This document shows, piece by piece, positions 7,461 through 17,428 of a stretch of DNA of 41,674 bases. Position 1 is the stretch's first letter; the number at the start of each line of letters is the position of its first letter. The DNA lies in the NCBI RefSeq assembly GCF_001431045.1, contig NZ_BCLE01000016.1, positions 1 through 41,674 on the forward strand, given 5' to 3'. The position numbers and the translations under genes were made by a program. The notes beneath the pieces are model-generated. The model worked only from the letters and a program-made list of their open reading frames with translations, was not told the DNA's origin and did not search any database. This DNA comes from Streptococcus orisasini. GTDB lineage: Bacteria > Bacillota > Bacilli > Lactobacillales > Streptococcaceae.

Positions 7461-8195
7461 ATGGAAATTAAAAATAAAAATGTTTTTATTACAGGCTCAA
7501 CTCGAGGTATCGGGCTGGCCATTGCACATAAATTTGCCCAAGCCGGAGCCAATGTTGTCTTGAACGGCCGCTCAGAGATTTCAGAAGAATTACTGGCTGA
7601 ATTCAAGGATTACGGGGTTTCAATTGTAGCTGTTTCAGGTGATGTATCGCATTTTGACGATGCTAAACGCATGGTTGATGAGGCGGTTGAAGCACTGGGC
7701 AGTGTGGATATCTTAGTTAATAATGCAGGTATTACCAATGATAAGCTGATGTTGAAAATGACAGAAGAGGACTTTGAAAAAGTTCTGAAAGTCAATTTAA
7801 CTGGTTGCTTTAATATGACAAAATCTGTTTTGAAACCGATGACCAAGGCCCGTCAGGGTGCCATCATCAATATGTCCAGTGTTGTCGGGCTTGCTGGTAA
7901 TGTCGGTCAGGCTAATTATGCGGCTTCTAAAGCTGGTCTAATCGGCTTTACCAAATCTGTTGCCCGTGAAGTTGCAGCTAGAAATGTACGTGTCAATGCA
8001 ATCGCGCCGGGCTTTATTGAGTCTGATATGACAGATCGTATTCCAGACAAAATGAAAGATTCTATGTTAAATCAAATTCCGATGAAAAGGTTTGGTTCAA
8101 CTGACGATGTAGCTGAGGTTGCATTCTTTTTAGCCCAGCAAGACTACCTTACAGGTCAGGTCATTGCTATTGACGGCGGTATGACCATGCAATAA
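7461..8195 (+). CDS. fabG: 3-oxoacyl-ACP reductase FabG
   Basis: NADPH-dependent reductase of beta-ketoacyl-ACP in the elongation cycle. It is a classical short-chain dehydrogenase: cofactor motif TGSTRGIGLAIA, the NNAG motif, catalytic Ser in NMSSVVG, YAASK for Tyr and Lys, and a C-terminal end GGMTMQ. The start is ATG 7461 after AGAAAGG, giving 244 residues; an in-frame start 84 bases earlier lies inside fabD and adds a non-homologous tail, so it is rejected. Confidence 0.97.
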   Translation: MEIKNKNVFITGSTRGIGLAIAHKFAQAGANVVLNGRSEISEELLAEFKDYGVSIVAVSGDVSHFDDAKRMVDEAVEALGSVDILVNNAGITNDKLMLKMTEEDFEKVLKVNLTGCFNMTKSVLKPMTKARQGAIINMSSVVGLAGNVGQANYAASKAGLIGFTKSVAREVAARNVRVNAIAPGFIESDMTDRIPDKMKDSMLNQIPMKRFGSTDDVAEVAFFLAQQDYLTGQVIAIDGGMTMQ

Positions 8196-8237
8196 CAATT
8201 TATGAGATAAATAATTTCCCCAATAAAGGAGAACGAT

Positions 8238-9470
8238 ATGACTTTACAAAGAGTTGTCGTAACTGGTTACGGCGTAACTTCACCAATAGGACACACACCA
8301 GAAGAATTTTGGAAAAATCTTCATGACGGAAAAATTGGAATTAAACCAATTACTAAATTTGATGCTTCCGAAATTCCGGTTTTCAATGCTGGAGAGATTC
8401 AGGATTTTCCATTTGATAAATATTTTGTCAAAAAAGACACTAACCGTATGGATACTTATTCTTTGTATGCTATCTATGCTGCTATGGAAGCTTTAGAAAA
8501 TGCTGCGCTTGATATGGCTAAAACGGTTCGTGATCGTGTAGGTGTCATTGTATCATCAGGTATTGGCGGTTTGCAGGAATTACAAGATCAAATTATTCGC
8601 ATGCATGAACGCGGCATGAAACGCATTAAACCGATGTTTATTCCTAAAGCTCTTTCAAATATGGGTGCTGGTAACATTGCCCTTAAGATTGGTGCTCAAG
8701 GAGTATGTAAGTCTATTACAACTGCCTGTGCATCAGCTAATGATGCTATTGGAGAAGCCTTCCGTGAAATTAAATACGGCTTTCAGGATGTTGTCTTAGC
8801 TGGCGGATCAGAAGCTTCAATCACTAAAATTGGTATTGGTGGTTTCAACGCTCTCACTGCCCTTTCTACAACAGAAGATCCCGCTCGTTCGGCTATTCCT
8901 TTCGACAAAGATCGTAATGGTTTTGTCATGGGTGAAGGAGCTGGTGTGCTCGTTCTTGAAAGTTTAGAACATGCTCAAAAGCGTGGTGCGACTATTTTAG
9001 CTGAGGTTGTCGGATATGGCAGTAACTGTGACGCTTATCATATGACAACACCGACTCCTGATGGTTCAGGTGCGGCTAAGGCCATCAAACTGTCTATCAA
9101 TGAAGCTGGTATTGCGCCAGAGGACGTTGATTATGTTAATGCACACGGAACATCAACACAGGCCAATGAAAAGGGTGAAAGCAAGGCTATCGTTTCTGTT
9201 TTAGGAAAAGACGTGCCGGTTTCTTCAACCAAATCATTTACAGGACATCTTCTCGGTGCAGCTGGCGGTGTTGAAGCAATTGCTACTATTGAAGCAATCC
9301 GCAATAGTTTTGTTCCGATGACAGCTGGAACTCAGGAACTTTCAGAAGATATCGAAGCGAATGTTATTTATGGTCAAGGTCAAGAAGCAGATATTAAATA
9401 TGCTATCTCCAATACATTTGGTTTTGGCGGTCATAATGCAGTTCTTACCTTTAAGCGTTGGGAGGGCTAG
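8238..9470 (+). CDS. fabF: 3-oxoacyl-ACP synthase II FabF
   Basis: Main elongating condensing enzyme of FASII. The nucleophile is Cys164 in TTACASANDAIGEA, with the two catalytic histidines in NAHGTSTQANEKGE and SFTGHLLGAAGGVEA, and the C-terminal gatekeeper NTFGFGGHNAVLTF. The 410-residue length is usual. AAAGGAG lies 7 bases before the ATG. It ends two bases before the accB start codon, with GGGAGGGC at its end acting as the accB ribosome-binding site. Confidence 0.97.
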   Translation: MTLQRVVVTGYGVTSPIGHTPEEFWKNLHDGKIGIKPITKFDASEIPVFNAGEIQDFPFDKYFVKKDTNRMDTYSLYAIYAAMEALENAALDMAKTVRDRVGVIVSSGIGGLQELQDQIIRMHERGMKRIKPMFIPKALSNMGAGNIALKIGAQGVCKSITTACASANDAIGEAFREIKYGFQDVVLAGGSEASITKIGIGGFNALTALSTTEDPARSAIPFDKDRNGFVMGEGAGVLVLESLEHAQKRGATILAEVVGYGSNCDAYHMTTPTPDGSGAAKAIKLSINEAGIAPEDVDYVNAHGTSTQANEKGESKAIVSVLGKDVPVSSTKSFTGHLLGAAGGVEAIATIEAIRNSFVPMTAGTQELSEDIEANVIYGQGQEADIKYAISNTFGFGGHNAVLTFKRWEG

Positions 9471-9472
9471 TC

Positions 9473-9952
9473 TTGAATATTGCAGAAATTAAGGAATTAA
9501 TGGCTCAGTTTGATGCTTCAAGCTTACGTGAATTTTCTTATAGGAATAGTACAGATGAGTTGTTTTTCAGTAAAAATGATGCTAAACCTGCAGCTTTAGC
9601 AGTGCCTGCACCAGAAGCAGCTGTTGCGCCTGTGGCTGTTGCCCCTGCTGCAGTTCCTCAGGCCGCTGAGACTTTGGAAACAGAAACGGCATCTTCACCA
9701 GAAGTCTTTGCTGCTGAAGGCGATGTTGTTGAAAGTCCTTTGGTCGGTGTAGCTTATTTAGCGCCGGCTCCAGATAAACCTGCCTTTGTTTCTGTTGGTG
9801 ATCAAGTTAAGAAAGGACAGACGTTGCTTATCATTGAAGCTATGAAAGTGATGAATGAAGTACCGGCACCAAAAGACGGTATTGTCACAGAAATTCTGGT
9901 TGCCAATGAAGAAGTGGTTGAATTTGGAAAAGGATTGGTGCGTATCAAATGA
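9473..9952 (+). CDS. accB: Biotin carboxyl carrier protein AccB
   Basis: Carries CO2 on biotin between AccC and AccA/AccD of acetyl-CoA carboxylase. The start is TTG at 9473, right after GGGAGGG, which gives 159 residues; starting further upstream would run into fabF. The order is an N-terminal helix ([20 protein letters not shown]), an Ala/Pro/Val-rich linker at about residues 40-85, and a biotinyl domain ending with the biotin lysine Lys125 in EAMKVMNEV. The stop overlaps the fabZ ATG by four bases. Confidence 0.96.
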   Translation: MNIAEIKELMAQFDASSLREFSYRNSTDELFFSKNDAKPAALAVPAPEAAVAPVAVAPAAVPQAAETLETETASSPEVFAAEGDVVESPLVGVAYLAPAPDKPAFVSVGDQVKKGQTLLIIEAMKVMNEVPAPKDGIVTEILVANEEVVEFGKGLVRIK

Positions 9953-10371
9953 TTGATATTAATAAAATTCGTGAGGCTCTTCCTCACCGCTATCCTATGC
10001 TATTAGTTGATCGTGTTCTTGAAGTTAGTGATGATGAAATTGTTGCGATTAAGAATGTGACTATCAATGAGCCCTTTTTCAACGGTCACTTCCCTCAATA
10101 TCCTGTGATGCCTGGTGTTCTCATTATGGAAGCCTTAGCACAGACTGCAGGTGTTCTTGAGCTGTCAAAAGAAGAAAATAAAGGTAAGCTTGTTTTTTAC
10201 GCAGGTATGGATAAGGTAAAATTTAAAAAGCAAGTTGTTCCTGGAGATCAGCTCGTCATGACTGCTAAATTTGTTAAGCGTCGTGGTACTATTGCGGTGG
10301 TTGAAGCAAAAGCAGAAGTCGATGGGAAATTGGCTGCAAGTGGAACGTTAACATTTGCTATTGGAAACTAG
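9949..10371 (+). CDS. fabZ: 3-hydroxyacyl-ACP dehydratase FabZ
   Basis: Dehydrates beta-hydroxyacyl-ACP; with FabM it decides the saturated/unsaturated split in streptococci. It is a hot-dog fold protein of 140 residues with the active-site His in [14 protein letters not shown] and the following helix carrying Glu in [22 protein letters not shown] is the typical N-terminal strand. The ATG overlaps the accB stop by four bases, so translation is coupled. It is followed by a 171-base gap before accC. Confidence 0.97.
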   Translation: MIDINKIREALPHRYPMLLVDRVLEVSDDEIVAIKNVTINEPFFNGHFPQYPVMPGVLIMEALAQTAGVLELSKEENKGKLVFYAGMDKVKFKKQVVPGDQLVMTAKFVKRRGTIAVVEAKAEVDGKLAASGTLTFAIGN

Positions 10372-10542
10372 AGTTTCGTAATTGCCAGGTTTCTTAGGAA
10401 TTTGTTCCCACAAATACAAGGAAAGGAATTGAACCTGGGCTAAAAACAGTATGAAAAAAATAAATCTGCTGGTGCTTTTAAGAGCTCTTTGCAGATTTCC
10501 TGTTTTCATCTTGTTTTGGTGATGCCCTTGGTAGCTTGTTTT
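10372..10542 (+). other. Long fabZ-accC gap with two hairpins, no Shine-Dalgarno
   Basis: A 171-base gap inside the operon. It holds a CCAGGTTT/GAACCTGG pairing (10385-10392 with 10431-10438) and a second stem AAATCTGC/GCAGATTT (10462-10469 with 10491-10498) whose loop contains the palindrome AAGAGCTCTT. No good ribosome-binding site precedes the accC ATG. Similarity to the fabK-fabD gap suggests a shared inserted element. A 54-base in-frame extension of accC into the gap is not conserved coding sequence by eye. Confidence 0.45.
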
Positions 10543-11913
10543 ATGTTTAAGAAAATTTTGATTGCCAATCGTGGTGAAATTGCTGTGCGTATTATCCGTG
10601 CAGCCAGAGAATTAGGAATTGCGACTGTTGCAGTCTATTCAGAAGCAGATAAAAAATCGCTTCATACCCTCTTAGCAGATGAAGCTGTGTGTATCGGACC
10701 GGCTAAATCAACAGATTCCTATCTTAATATGAATGCTGTTTTGTCGGCAGCTATTATAACCGGTGCGGAAGCCATCCACCCAGGTTTTGGCTTTTTGAGT
10801 GAAAACTCTAAATTTGCAACCATGTGTGAAGAGATGCGGATTAAATTTATTGGCCCTGCAGCGTCTGTTATGGATAAAATGGGAGATAAAATTAATGCGC
10901 GTACTGAAATGATTAAGGCTGGAGTTCCTGTTATTCCAGGCTCTGACGGTGAGGTTTTTACGGCTGAAGAGGCTTTGAAAATTGCCGATAAAATTGGCTA
11001 TCCGGTTATGCTGAAGGCTTCTGCCGGCGGCGGCGGCAAGGGCATTCGTAAGGTTGATAAAAAAGAAGACCTGACAGCAGCCTTTGAATCAGCTTCTCAG
11101 GAAGCTCTAGCAGCCTTTGGCAATGGAGCTATGTATCTGGAAAAGGTTATCTACCCGGCTCGTCACATTGAAGTGCAGATTTTGGGAGATTCTTTTGGGC
11201 ATATTATTCACCTGGGAGAGCGCGATTGTTCTCTTCAGCGTAATAATCAAAAAGTTCTGGAAGAAAGCCCGTCTATTGCAATTGGTAAGACTTTGCGCGG
11301 TAAAATGGGAGATGCTGCTGTTCGGGCAGCAAAGGCCGTTGAATATGAGAACGCCGGCACAATTGAATTTCTTTTGGATGAAGCTTCGGGACAGTTTTAT
11401 TTCATGGAAATGAATACGCGTGTTCAGGTCGAACATCCAGTGACAGAATTCGTTACCGGTGTTGATATTGTTAAGGAACAGATTCGGATTGCTGCAGGTC
11501 AGGAATTGGCTTATCAGCAAGAAGACATTCAGATTTCGGGCCATGCGATTGAATGCCGGATTAATGCAGAAAATCCTAAATTTAATTTTGCTCCCAGTCC
11601 AGGCAAGATTAGCGAGCTTTTCTTGCCGAGCGGCGGTGTTGGCCTGCGCGTGGATAGTGCTATGTATAATAACTACACCATTCCGCCTTACTATGACAGT
11701 ATGATTGCCAAAATTATTGTTCACGGTGAAAATCGCTTTGATGCTCTAATGAAGATGCAGCGAGCTCTTTATGAGTTTGAAGTAAATGGTGTTGTGACGA
11801 ATGCTGAATTCCAGCTTGATTTAATTTCTAATGCAAATGTTATTGCTGGTGACTATGATACCTCCTTTTTGATGGAGACTTTTTTGCCAGCCTACACAGA
11901 GGATAAAGAATAG
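10543..11913 (+). CDS. accC: Biotin carboxylase AccC
   Basis: ATP-dependent carboxylation of biotin on AccB. It is an ATP-grasp enzyme of 456 residues: N-terminal [19 protein letters not shown], the glycine loop [12 protein letters not shown], the metal-binding region [18 protein letters not shown], and the C-terminal barrel from about residue 335. The start is ATG 10543 because the family begins [12 protein letters not shown]; an earlier in-frame ATG-like start at 10489 adds 18 unrelated residues. Shine-Dalgarno is weak. accD starts eight bases after the stop. Confidence 0.96.
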   Translation: MFKKILIANRGEIAVRIIRAARELGIATVAVYSEADKKSLHTLLADEAVCIGPAKSTDSYLNMNAVLSAAIITGAEAIHPGFGFLSENSKFATMCEEMRIKFIGPAASVMDKMGDKINARTEMIKAGVPVIPGSDGEVFTAEEALKIADKIGYPVMLKASAGGGGKGIRKVDKKEDLTAAFESASQEALAAFGNGAMYLEKVIYPARHIEVQILGDSFGHIIHLGERDCSLQRNNQKVLEESPSIAIGKTLRGKMGDAAVRAAKAVEYENAGTIEFLLDEASGQFYFMEMNTRVQVEHPVTEFVTGVDIVKEQIRIAAGQELAYQQEDIQISGHAIECRINAENPKFNFAPSPGKISELFLPSGGVGLRVDSAMYNNYTIPPYYDSMIAKIIVHGENRFDALMKMQRALYEFEVNGVVTNAEFQLDLISNANVIAGDYDTSFLMETFLPAYTEDKE

Positions 11914-11921
11914 GTGTTGAT

Positions 11922-12788
11922 ATGGCTTTATTTGAAAGAAAAAATAAGTATATCCGTATAAATCCTCAGCGATCCGTTAAAAGAACAGAACCTCGAGAAA
12001 CTCCCGAAGTTCCCGATGAGCTCTTTGCCAAGTGTCCAGCTTGCAAGCATATGATTTATCAAAAGGATCTTGGGCTAGCCAAAATCTGTCCCAAGTGTTC
12101 TTATAATTTTCGTATCTCAGCACAGGAACGCTTAGCAATTACAGTTGATGAAGGTTCTTTTCAGGAAATGTTTACAGGCCTTGAAACAAAAGATCCTCTT
12201 GATTTTCCTCATTATAAGGAAAAATTAGCCAAGGTTCAGGCTAAAACGGGTCTAGACGAAGCTGTCATAACAGGAACAGCTACTTTTGCAGGTCAGAAAG
12301 CGGCTCTTGCTATCATGGATTCTCATTTTATTATGGCTTCAATGGGAACGATTGTTGGTGAGAAGATCACTCGTCTCTTTGAATATGCAAGGGCAGAGCA
12401 ACTGCCGGTTGTCATTTTTACAGCCTCAGGCGGTGCCCGTATGCAGGAAGGAATTATGAGTCTGATGCAAATGGCTAAGGTCTCAGCGGCGGTAAAACGT
12501 CATTCTAATGCCGGTCTATTCTACTTAACTGTATTGACAGACCCCACAACCGGCGGTGTAACTGCTAGCTTTGCTATGGAAGGCGATATTATTTTAGCAG
12601 AGCCTCAGGCCTTGGTTGGCTTTGCTGGGCGCCGTGTTATTGAGACAACTGTCCGTGAAACTTTGCCTGAAGGCTTTCAAAAAGCTGAGTTTCTTTTGGA
12701 ACATGGTTTTGTTGATGCCATTGTAAAAAGAACAGAGCTGAAAAAGACAATTGCTAAACTGCTGGCATTTCATGGAGGTAGTAAATGA
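11922..12788 (+). CDS. accD: Acetyl-CoA carboxylase carboxyltransferase beta subunit AccD
   Basis: With AccA transfers the carboxyl group from biotin to acetyl-CoA, giving malonyl-CoA. A four-cysteine zinc ribbon lies near residues 39-60 (CPAC and CPKC pairs), followed by the crotonase-like carboxyltransferase core with [19 protein letters not shown] and [14 protein letters not shown]. It is 288 residues, the normal size. The stop overlaps the accA start (ATGA at 12785-12788), which fits equal production of the two subunits. Confidence 0.97.
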   Translation: MALFERKNKYIRINPQRSVKRTEPRETPEVPDELFAKCPACKHMIYQKDLGLAKICPKCSYNFRISAQERLAITVDEGSFQEMFTGLETKDPLDFPHYKEKLAKVQAKTGLDEAVITGTATFAGQKAALAIMDSHFIMASMGTIVGEKITRLFEYARAEQLPVVIFTASGGARMQEGIMSLMQMAKVSAAVKRHSNAGLFYLTVLTDPTTGGVTASFAMEGDIILAEPQALVGFAGRRVIETTVRETLPEGFQKAEFLLEHGFVDAIVKRTELKKTIAKLLAFHGGSK

Positions 12789-13555
12789 GTAATGTATCAA
12801 GAATACTCAAAGAGGCTCGCAATCAGGCGCGTTTGACAACCCTGGATTATGCTGAGCAGATCTTTGATGACTTTATGGAATTGCATGGTGACCGTCATTT
12901 TGCAGATGACGGTGCTATTGTTGGTGGTATTGGACTCTTAGATGGTCAGCCAGTTACTGTTATTGGTGTCCAAAAAGGAAAAAACTTACAGGACAACCTT
13001 AATCGTAATTTTGGTCAGCCAAATCCAGAAGGCTATCGCAAGGCTTTGCGTTTGATGAAGCAGGCCGAAAAATTTAAGAGGCCTGTGGTCACCCTGATTA
13101 ATACAGCAGGAGCTTATCCTGGAATTGGGGCAGAAGAAAGAGGGCAGGGAGAAGCAATTGCTCGTAACTTGTTGGAAATGAGCGATCTTAAAGTGCCCAT
13201 TATTGCCATTATTATTGGTGAAGGCGGTTCAGGCGGAGCCTTAGCTCTGGCTGTTGCAGATCAGGTTTGGATGCTTGAGCACACCATGTATGCTGTTTTA
13301 AGTCCTGAAGGGTTTGCTTCAATTCTTTGGAAGGATGGCAGCCGATCTATTGAGGCCGCTGAATTGATGAAGATTACAGCCGGTGAGCTTCTTAAAATGG
13401 GAGTTGTTGATAAGGTTATTCCCGAGCATGGCTATTTTTCAAGTGAAATTGTTCAAATGATGAAGACGCATTTAATTGAGGAACTAAACAGTCTCAAAAA
13501 GCTGGATTTAGACGAATTATTAGAAAAACGTTACCAGCGTTTTAGAAAATATTAA
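12785..13555 (+). CDS. accA: Acetyl-CoA carboxylase carboxyltransferase alpha subunit AccA
   Basis: Partner of AccD in the A2D2 carboxyltransferase. The 256-residue protein shows an N-terminal helix ([20 protein letters not shown]), [21 protein letters not shown] sequence, [20 protein letters not shown] and the oxyanion segment [16 protein letters not shown]. The length is short compared with Gram-negative AccA but normal for streptococci. It is the last gene of the FASII cluster and is followed by an intrinsic terminator. Confidence 0.97.
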   Translation: MSNVSRILKEARNQARLTTLDYAEQIFDDFMELHGDRHFADDGAIVGGIGLLDGQPVTVIGVQKGKNLQDNLNRNFGQPNPEGYRKALRLMKQAEKFKRPVVTLINTAGAYPGIGAEERGQGEAIARNLLEMSDLKVPIIAIIIGEGGSGGALALAVADQVWMLEHTMYAVLSPEGFASILWKDGSRSIEAAELMKITAGELLKMGVVDKVIPEHGYFSSEIVQMMKTHLIEELNSLKKLDLDELLEKRYQRFRKY

Positions 13556-13560
13556 AAATT

Positions 13561-13595
13561 AATCTCATCTTAAGGTGAGATTTTTCTATTTTTTT
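13561..13595 (+). terminator. Terminator at the end of the fab/acc operon
   Basis: A 9-bp stem with one G-U pair (13561-13569 with 13574-13582) and a TTAA loop is followed by a T-rich tract to 13595. It lies five bases past the accA stop. Confidence 0.85.
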
Positions 13596-13670
13596 AAAAG
13601 AGATTTTCACCAAAGAAAAGTCCTTTTAGATATGATATAATTAAGAGATAAGGATAAAGGCGGAAAAAAG

Positions 13671-16600
13671 ATGAGTAGATTGATTCCTGGACGTGTCCGG
13701 CATGAGGGCATTGACTTTTACGAAAAAAATTTAGTATCTATTTTAAAAGAAGAAGATAACTTTCTGGCAGCACGGGTTGCTGACTATAAAGTCCACTATG
13801 CTCTGGAAGACAGCCTTGTTTTTTGTTCCTGTGATATGTTTCAAAAGAAAGGTTACTGTTCTCATATAGCAGCTGTTGAGCACTATTTGAAAAATCATCC
13901 TAAGGGAAAGCACTTGGCTGATAATCTTGCTGCTGATGAGCAGAATGTAGAAGATAGAAGAGAAAAAACGTCATTTGGCAGTCTTTTTCTTGATGGTTTA
14001 GCGATGAATGAAGACGATAATGTTAAATATCGTCTGTCTGCTCAAGGTAGTCAGAGTCCTTATTCGTCAGACTTTTGGTGGACTTTAAAGATTAACCGCC
14101 TGCCTGATAAACGCTCCTATATCATCCGTGATATTAAAGCATTTTTGAACGTTGTAAAAAAAGAATCCTATTATCAGATAGGCAAGAATTATTATGAACC
14201 GCTCTCGTTTTTGCAATTTGATGCTGCCAGTCAAGAACTTATCGAGTTTTTGTGGCGTATTGTACCCGATGTTGCTGCTAATACAGAGTTTTTGCTGCCC
14301 AATCATGCCCGCAATTTGACCTTTCCAAGTGGCTTTTTTGAAGAAGGCATCAGTCTGTTAACGGAACTTTATGACTTTTCTTTTGAAGGAGAATCGCAAG
14401 TTTATCATGATCTAAATTTTATAGAATTAGACAGTTCGGCGCAATTTTATCATTTTAAAGTTGTTGTGCATCGTCAGTCTATCGAATTGATTATCAATGA
14501 AAAACCTGCAAAATTTTTCTTTGATAACCAGTATCTGCTTTATCGTAACACCTTTTATCATCTTGATCCCAAGCAAAGAAAGCTGGTTGGAGCAATTAAG
14601 AGCCTGCCTTTGGAAGAGGATTTGGCCAAGCATGTTTATTTTGATTTTGAAGATCAGGCAAAATTAGCGACCAGTCTTTTAGATTTCAAGAAACTGGGGA
14701 AAGTTGATGCACCTGCTGGTTTTGACATCCGTGATTTTGATGTTATTTTCAATTTCGATTTATCAAGCAATCAGGAACTTGTGCTGCGCTTGGTTTTTGA
14801 TTATGGTCAAGTTCAAGTTTCCAGTCAGGAAGAAAAAGAAGCCCTGCCTTTTGCAAGTCATTTTAAGAAGGAAAAGAAAATTGCTGATCTGCTTGAACTC
14901 TATGGATTTTCAAAAGGATTTATTGCCTATCATCCCCCTTTAAAAGCTCAGGAGCTTTACGGCTTTTTCACCCAAACTCTAAAGCATTTTGAACGTTTAG
15001 GTAAGGTTGCTCTTTCTCCGGCATTGGAAGCTCTGCGCCATTTGGAGAAGCCAAAGATTGATATTAAAACAAATCAAGGACTGCTGGATATCTCATTTGA
15101 TTTTTCAACTATTTTTGAGAGCGATATTGATGATGCCTTAACGGCTCTTTTTGAAAATCATTCCTATTTTATAAGTAAGTCTGGAAAATTAGTTCTTTTT
15201 GATGAAGAAACACAAAAAGTCAGCCAAGCTTTGCAGCGTTTGCGGGCTAAAAAGCTTTCTAACGGCCGCCTGCAGGTCAGTAAAATTGCTGCCTATCAAG
15301 TTTCGGAAGCATTGCAGGATATGAAGCAGGTCCAATTTTCTGAAGATTTCACTCAGTTGGTCGAGGATTTGCGGCATCCGGAAAACTTTTTGCTGCCGGA
15401 CTTCCAAGTTAATGCTAATCTGCGCGATTATCAGCTTAAAGGTGTGAGATGGATGTCTATGCTTGATAAATACGGCTTTGGCGGTATCTTGGCTGATGAT
15501 ATGGGTTTGGGGAAAACCTTGCAGACCCTGACCTTTTTGACAAGCAGTCTCAACAAGGATTCCAAGGTTTTGATTTTATCACCATCCAGTCTAATTTATA
15601 ATTGGAAAGACGAATGTCAGAAATTCACACCTAACTTAGATGTGGCGGTTTCTTATGGTCTTAAAACGGTCAGAGATGAGGTCATTGCTGAAGAGCATCA
15701 AATTACAATTACCAGTTATGCTTCCTTCCGTCAGGATTTTGAGCACTATCAAAAGATGCATTTTGACTATTTAATTTTGGATGAAGCTCAGGTGATGAAA
15801 AATACTCAAACCAAAATTGCTCAAAGTTTACGTGCTTTTGAAGTGAAAAATTGTTTTGCTCTTTCTGGAACACCGATTGAAAATAAACTGTTAGAAATTT
15901 GGTCTATTTTTCAAATTGTTTTGCCAGGATTTCTGCCAGCAAAAAAAGAATTTTTGAAAATGGAACCGCAGAAAGTTGCTCGCTATATTAAGCCTTTTGT
16001 AATGCGCCGTCGCAAGGAGGATGTCTTACCGGAGCTTCCAGATTTAATTGAAATTAATTATCACAATGAACTGGCTGATAGCCAAAAGGCCATCTATTTA
16101 GCTCAGCTCCGTCAAATGCAGGATAATATTCGTCAATCTTCTGATGATGAAATCAATCGTCAAAAAATCGAAATTCTGTCAGGAATTACACGTTTGCGTC
16201 AAATCTGCGATACCCCTAAACTTTTCATGTCTTATGATGGGAAAAGCGGAAAAGTAGACAGTCTGCGCGAACTCTTGCATCAAATAAAAGAAAGCGGACA
16301 TAGGGCTCTCATTTTTTCTCAGTTTCGTAATATGCTGGATCTGGCAGAAGAAGAACTGGCTGATCTTGGTTTGACTAGTTATAAAATAACCGGCTCTACA
16401 CCTGCTGATGAACGTCAGGAAATGACACGGGCCTTCAACAATGGCAGCCGGGATATCTTTTTAATTTCTCTTAAAGCAGGTGGTGTCGGTCTTAATCTGA
16501 CAGGAGCAGATACTGTTGTTCTGATTGATTTATGGTGGAACCCAGCAGTTGAAATGCAGGCTATCAGTCGTGCTCACCGCATTGGACAAAAAGAAAATGT

Positions 16601-16760
16601 TGAAGTTTATCGTATGATTACGCGAGGAACCATTGAAGAAAAAATCTTGGAGCTGCAAGAAAGTAAGAAAAATTTGGTGACGACTGTCTTAGATGGAAAC
16701 GAAACTCGTGCCAGCATGAGCATTGAAGAAATTAAAGAAATTTTAGGAATTTCTGAATGA
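13671..16760 (+). CDS. SNF2-family helicase with SWIM zinc finger
   Basis: Large SWI2/SNF2-type ATPase, 1029 residues, probably a DNA or nucleoprotein translocase; its role in streptococci is not established. A SWIM-type zinc finger lies at residues 52-65 (Cys52, Cys54, Cys63, His65). A long middle region follows, then the two RecA lobes: Walker A Lys615 in DDMGLGKTLQT, Walker B DEAQ at 704-707, SGTPIENKLLEIWS, FSQFRNMLDLAEEEL, and the last motifs GGVGLNLTGADTVV and SRAHRIGQ. The start is ATG with GGCGG upstream; a TATAAT box at 13636-13641 suggests its own promoter. Confidence 0.93.
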   Translation: MSRLIPGRVRHEGIDFYEKNLVSILKEEDNFLAARVADYKVHYALEDSLVFCSCDMFQKKGYCSHIAAVEHYLKNHPKGKHLADNLAADEQNVEDRREKTSFGSLFLDGLAMNEDDNVKYRLSAQGSQSPYSSDFWWTLKINRLPDKRSYIIRDIKAFLNVVKKESYYQIGKNYYEPLSFLQFDAASQELIEFLWRIVPDVAANTEFLLPNHARNLTFPSGFFEEGISLLTELYDFSFEGESQVYHDLNFIELDSSAQFYHFKVVVHRQSIELIINEKPAKFFFDNQYLLYRNTFYHLDPKQRKLVGAIKSLPLEEDLAKHVYFDFEDQAKLATSLLDFKKLGKVDAPAGFDIRDFDVIFNFDLSSNQELVLRLVFDYGQVQVSSQEEKEALPFASHFKKEKKIADLLELYGFSKGFIAYHPPLKAQELYGFFTQTLKHFERLGKVALSPALEALRHLEKPKIDIKTNQGLLDISFDFSTIFESDIDDALTALFENHSYFISKSGKLVLFDEETQKVSQALQRLRAKKLSNGRLQVSKIAAYQVSEALQDMKQVQFSEDFTQLVEDLRHPENFLLPDFQVNANLRDYQLKGVRWMSMLDKYGFGGILADDMGLGKTLQTLTFLTSSLNKDSKVLILSPSSLIYNWKDECQKFTPNLDVAVSYGLKTVRDEVIAEEHQITITSYASFRQDFEHYQKMHFDYLILDEAQVMKNTQTKIAQSLRAFEVKNCFALSGTPIENKLLEIWSIFQIVLPGFLPAKKEFLKMEPQKVARYIKPFVMRRRKEDVLPELPDLIEINYHNELADSQKAIYLAQLRQMQDNIRQSSDDEINRQKIEILSGITRLRQICDTPKLFMSYDGKSGKVDSLRELLHQIKESGHRALIFSQFRNMLDLAEEELADLGLTSYKITGSTPADERQEMTRAFNNGSRDIFLISLKAGGVGLNLTGADTVVLIDLWWNPAVEMQAISRAHRIGQKENVEVYRMITRGTIEEKILELQESKKNLVTTVLDGNETRASMSIEEIKEILGISE

Positions 16761-16821
16761 TGGCTTTCAAAATTGTTATTTTTAGTTTATAATAGGAATG
16801 TTTCAGAAAGGATGTGAGTTA

Positions 16822-17412
16822 ATGGGTCGTAAAAGAAAATTCCCTTTGGTTGCGGATGATGAGGCTGTTGTTGAAATTGCCAAAACAATGCGGTTATATG
16901 AAAATGAAGACCTGATTACTAACATTCGTGGTCCTTATGAAGATAAAGTTTATAATGATGTAACCCAAGGTTATCAGTTTATTCCTGATAATCCTAATCC
17001 TTTGGATGTAGCTTCAGAACGTATTATGACACAAAAAGCAGGTAAAACCTATGCTGAAATAGCACGTGAAAAGGCGCGTCAGGATTTGAAAAAGAAGCGT
17101 CAGTCTTTCATTGCCAATGATTACAGTAAACCAACCTCTAAGGCAGTAATTAAACAGCCTAAAAAAGAGGTTCCGGCTCCTAAGACTGAATTAGGCCGTT
17201 TTTCAAGTCACTTACATCAGAATTCCTATATTTTGGCTGAGCTGCCTAAGAATTACTCAGAACCAAAGAATCCTTCAAGAAAAGATAGTAAGAAAAATAA
17301 TTACGATTTTTTAAAAACCAGTCAAATCTATAATCAGAAAGAAAATCAAGAACGCCGTGAGCGTCATGTGGCTCAGGAATTAAGTTTGGAACGTCTTGAA
17401 GATGTTAACTAG
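16822..17412 (+). CDS. Conserved basic protein of unknown function
   Basis: Not a family I can name with a function. The product is 196 residues, highly charged and probably disordered after about residue 80, without membrane segment or signal peptide. The N-terminus [19 protein letters not shown] and the middle [20 protein letters not shown] look like conserved parts; the C-terminus is rich in Lys, Arg, Asn and Gln. The start ATG 16822 is chosen because AAAGGATGTGAG precedes it; an in-frame ATG at 16798 would precede that site. murC follows 16 bases later and mltG lies two genes on, so a cell-wall or division role is possible but only inferred. Confidence 0.75.
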   Translation: MGRKRKFPLVADDEAVVEIAKTMRLYENEDLITNIRGPYEDKVYNDVTQGYQFIPDNPNPLDVASERIMTQKAGKTYAEIAREKARQDLKKKRQSFIANDYSKPTSKAVIKQPKKEVPAPKTELGRFSSHLHQNSYILAELPKNYSEPKNPSRKDSKKNNYDFLKTSQIYNQKENQERRERHVAQELSLERLEDVN

Positions 17413-17428
17413 AGGAGAAATTAAAAAC

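Noticed and set aside
11107..11724. 205-codon minus-strand frame opposite accC
   Set aside because: It is fully antisense to the conserved biotin carboxylase coding sequence and has no promoter or ribosome-binding site.
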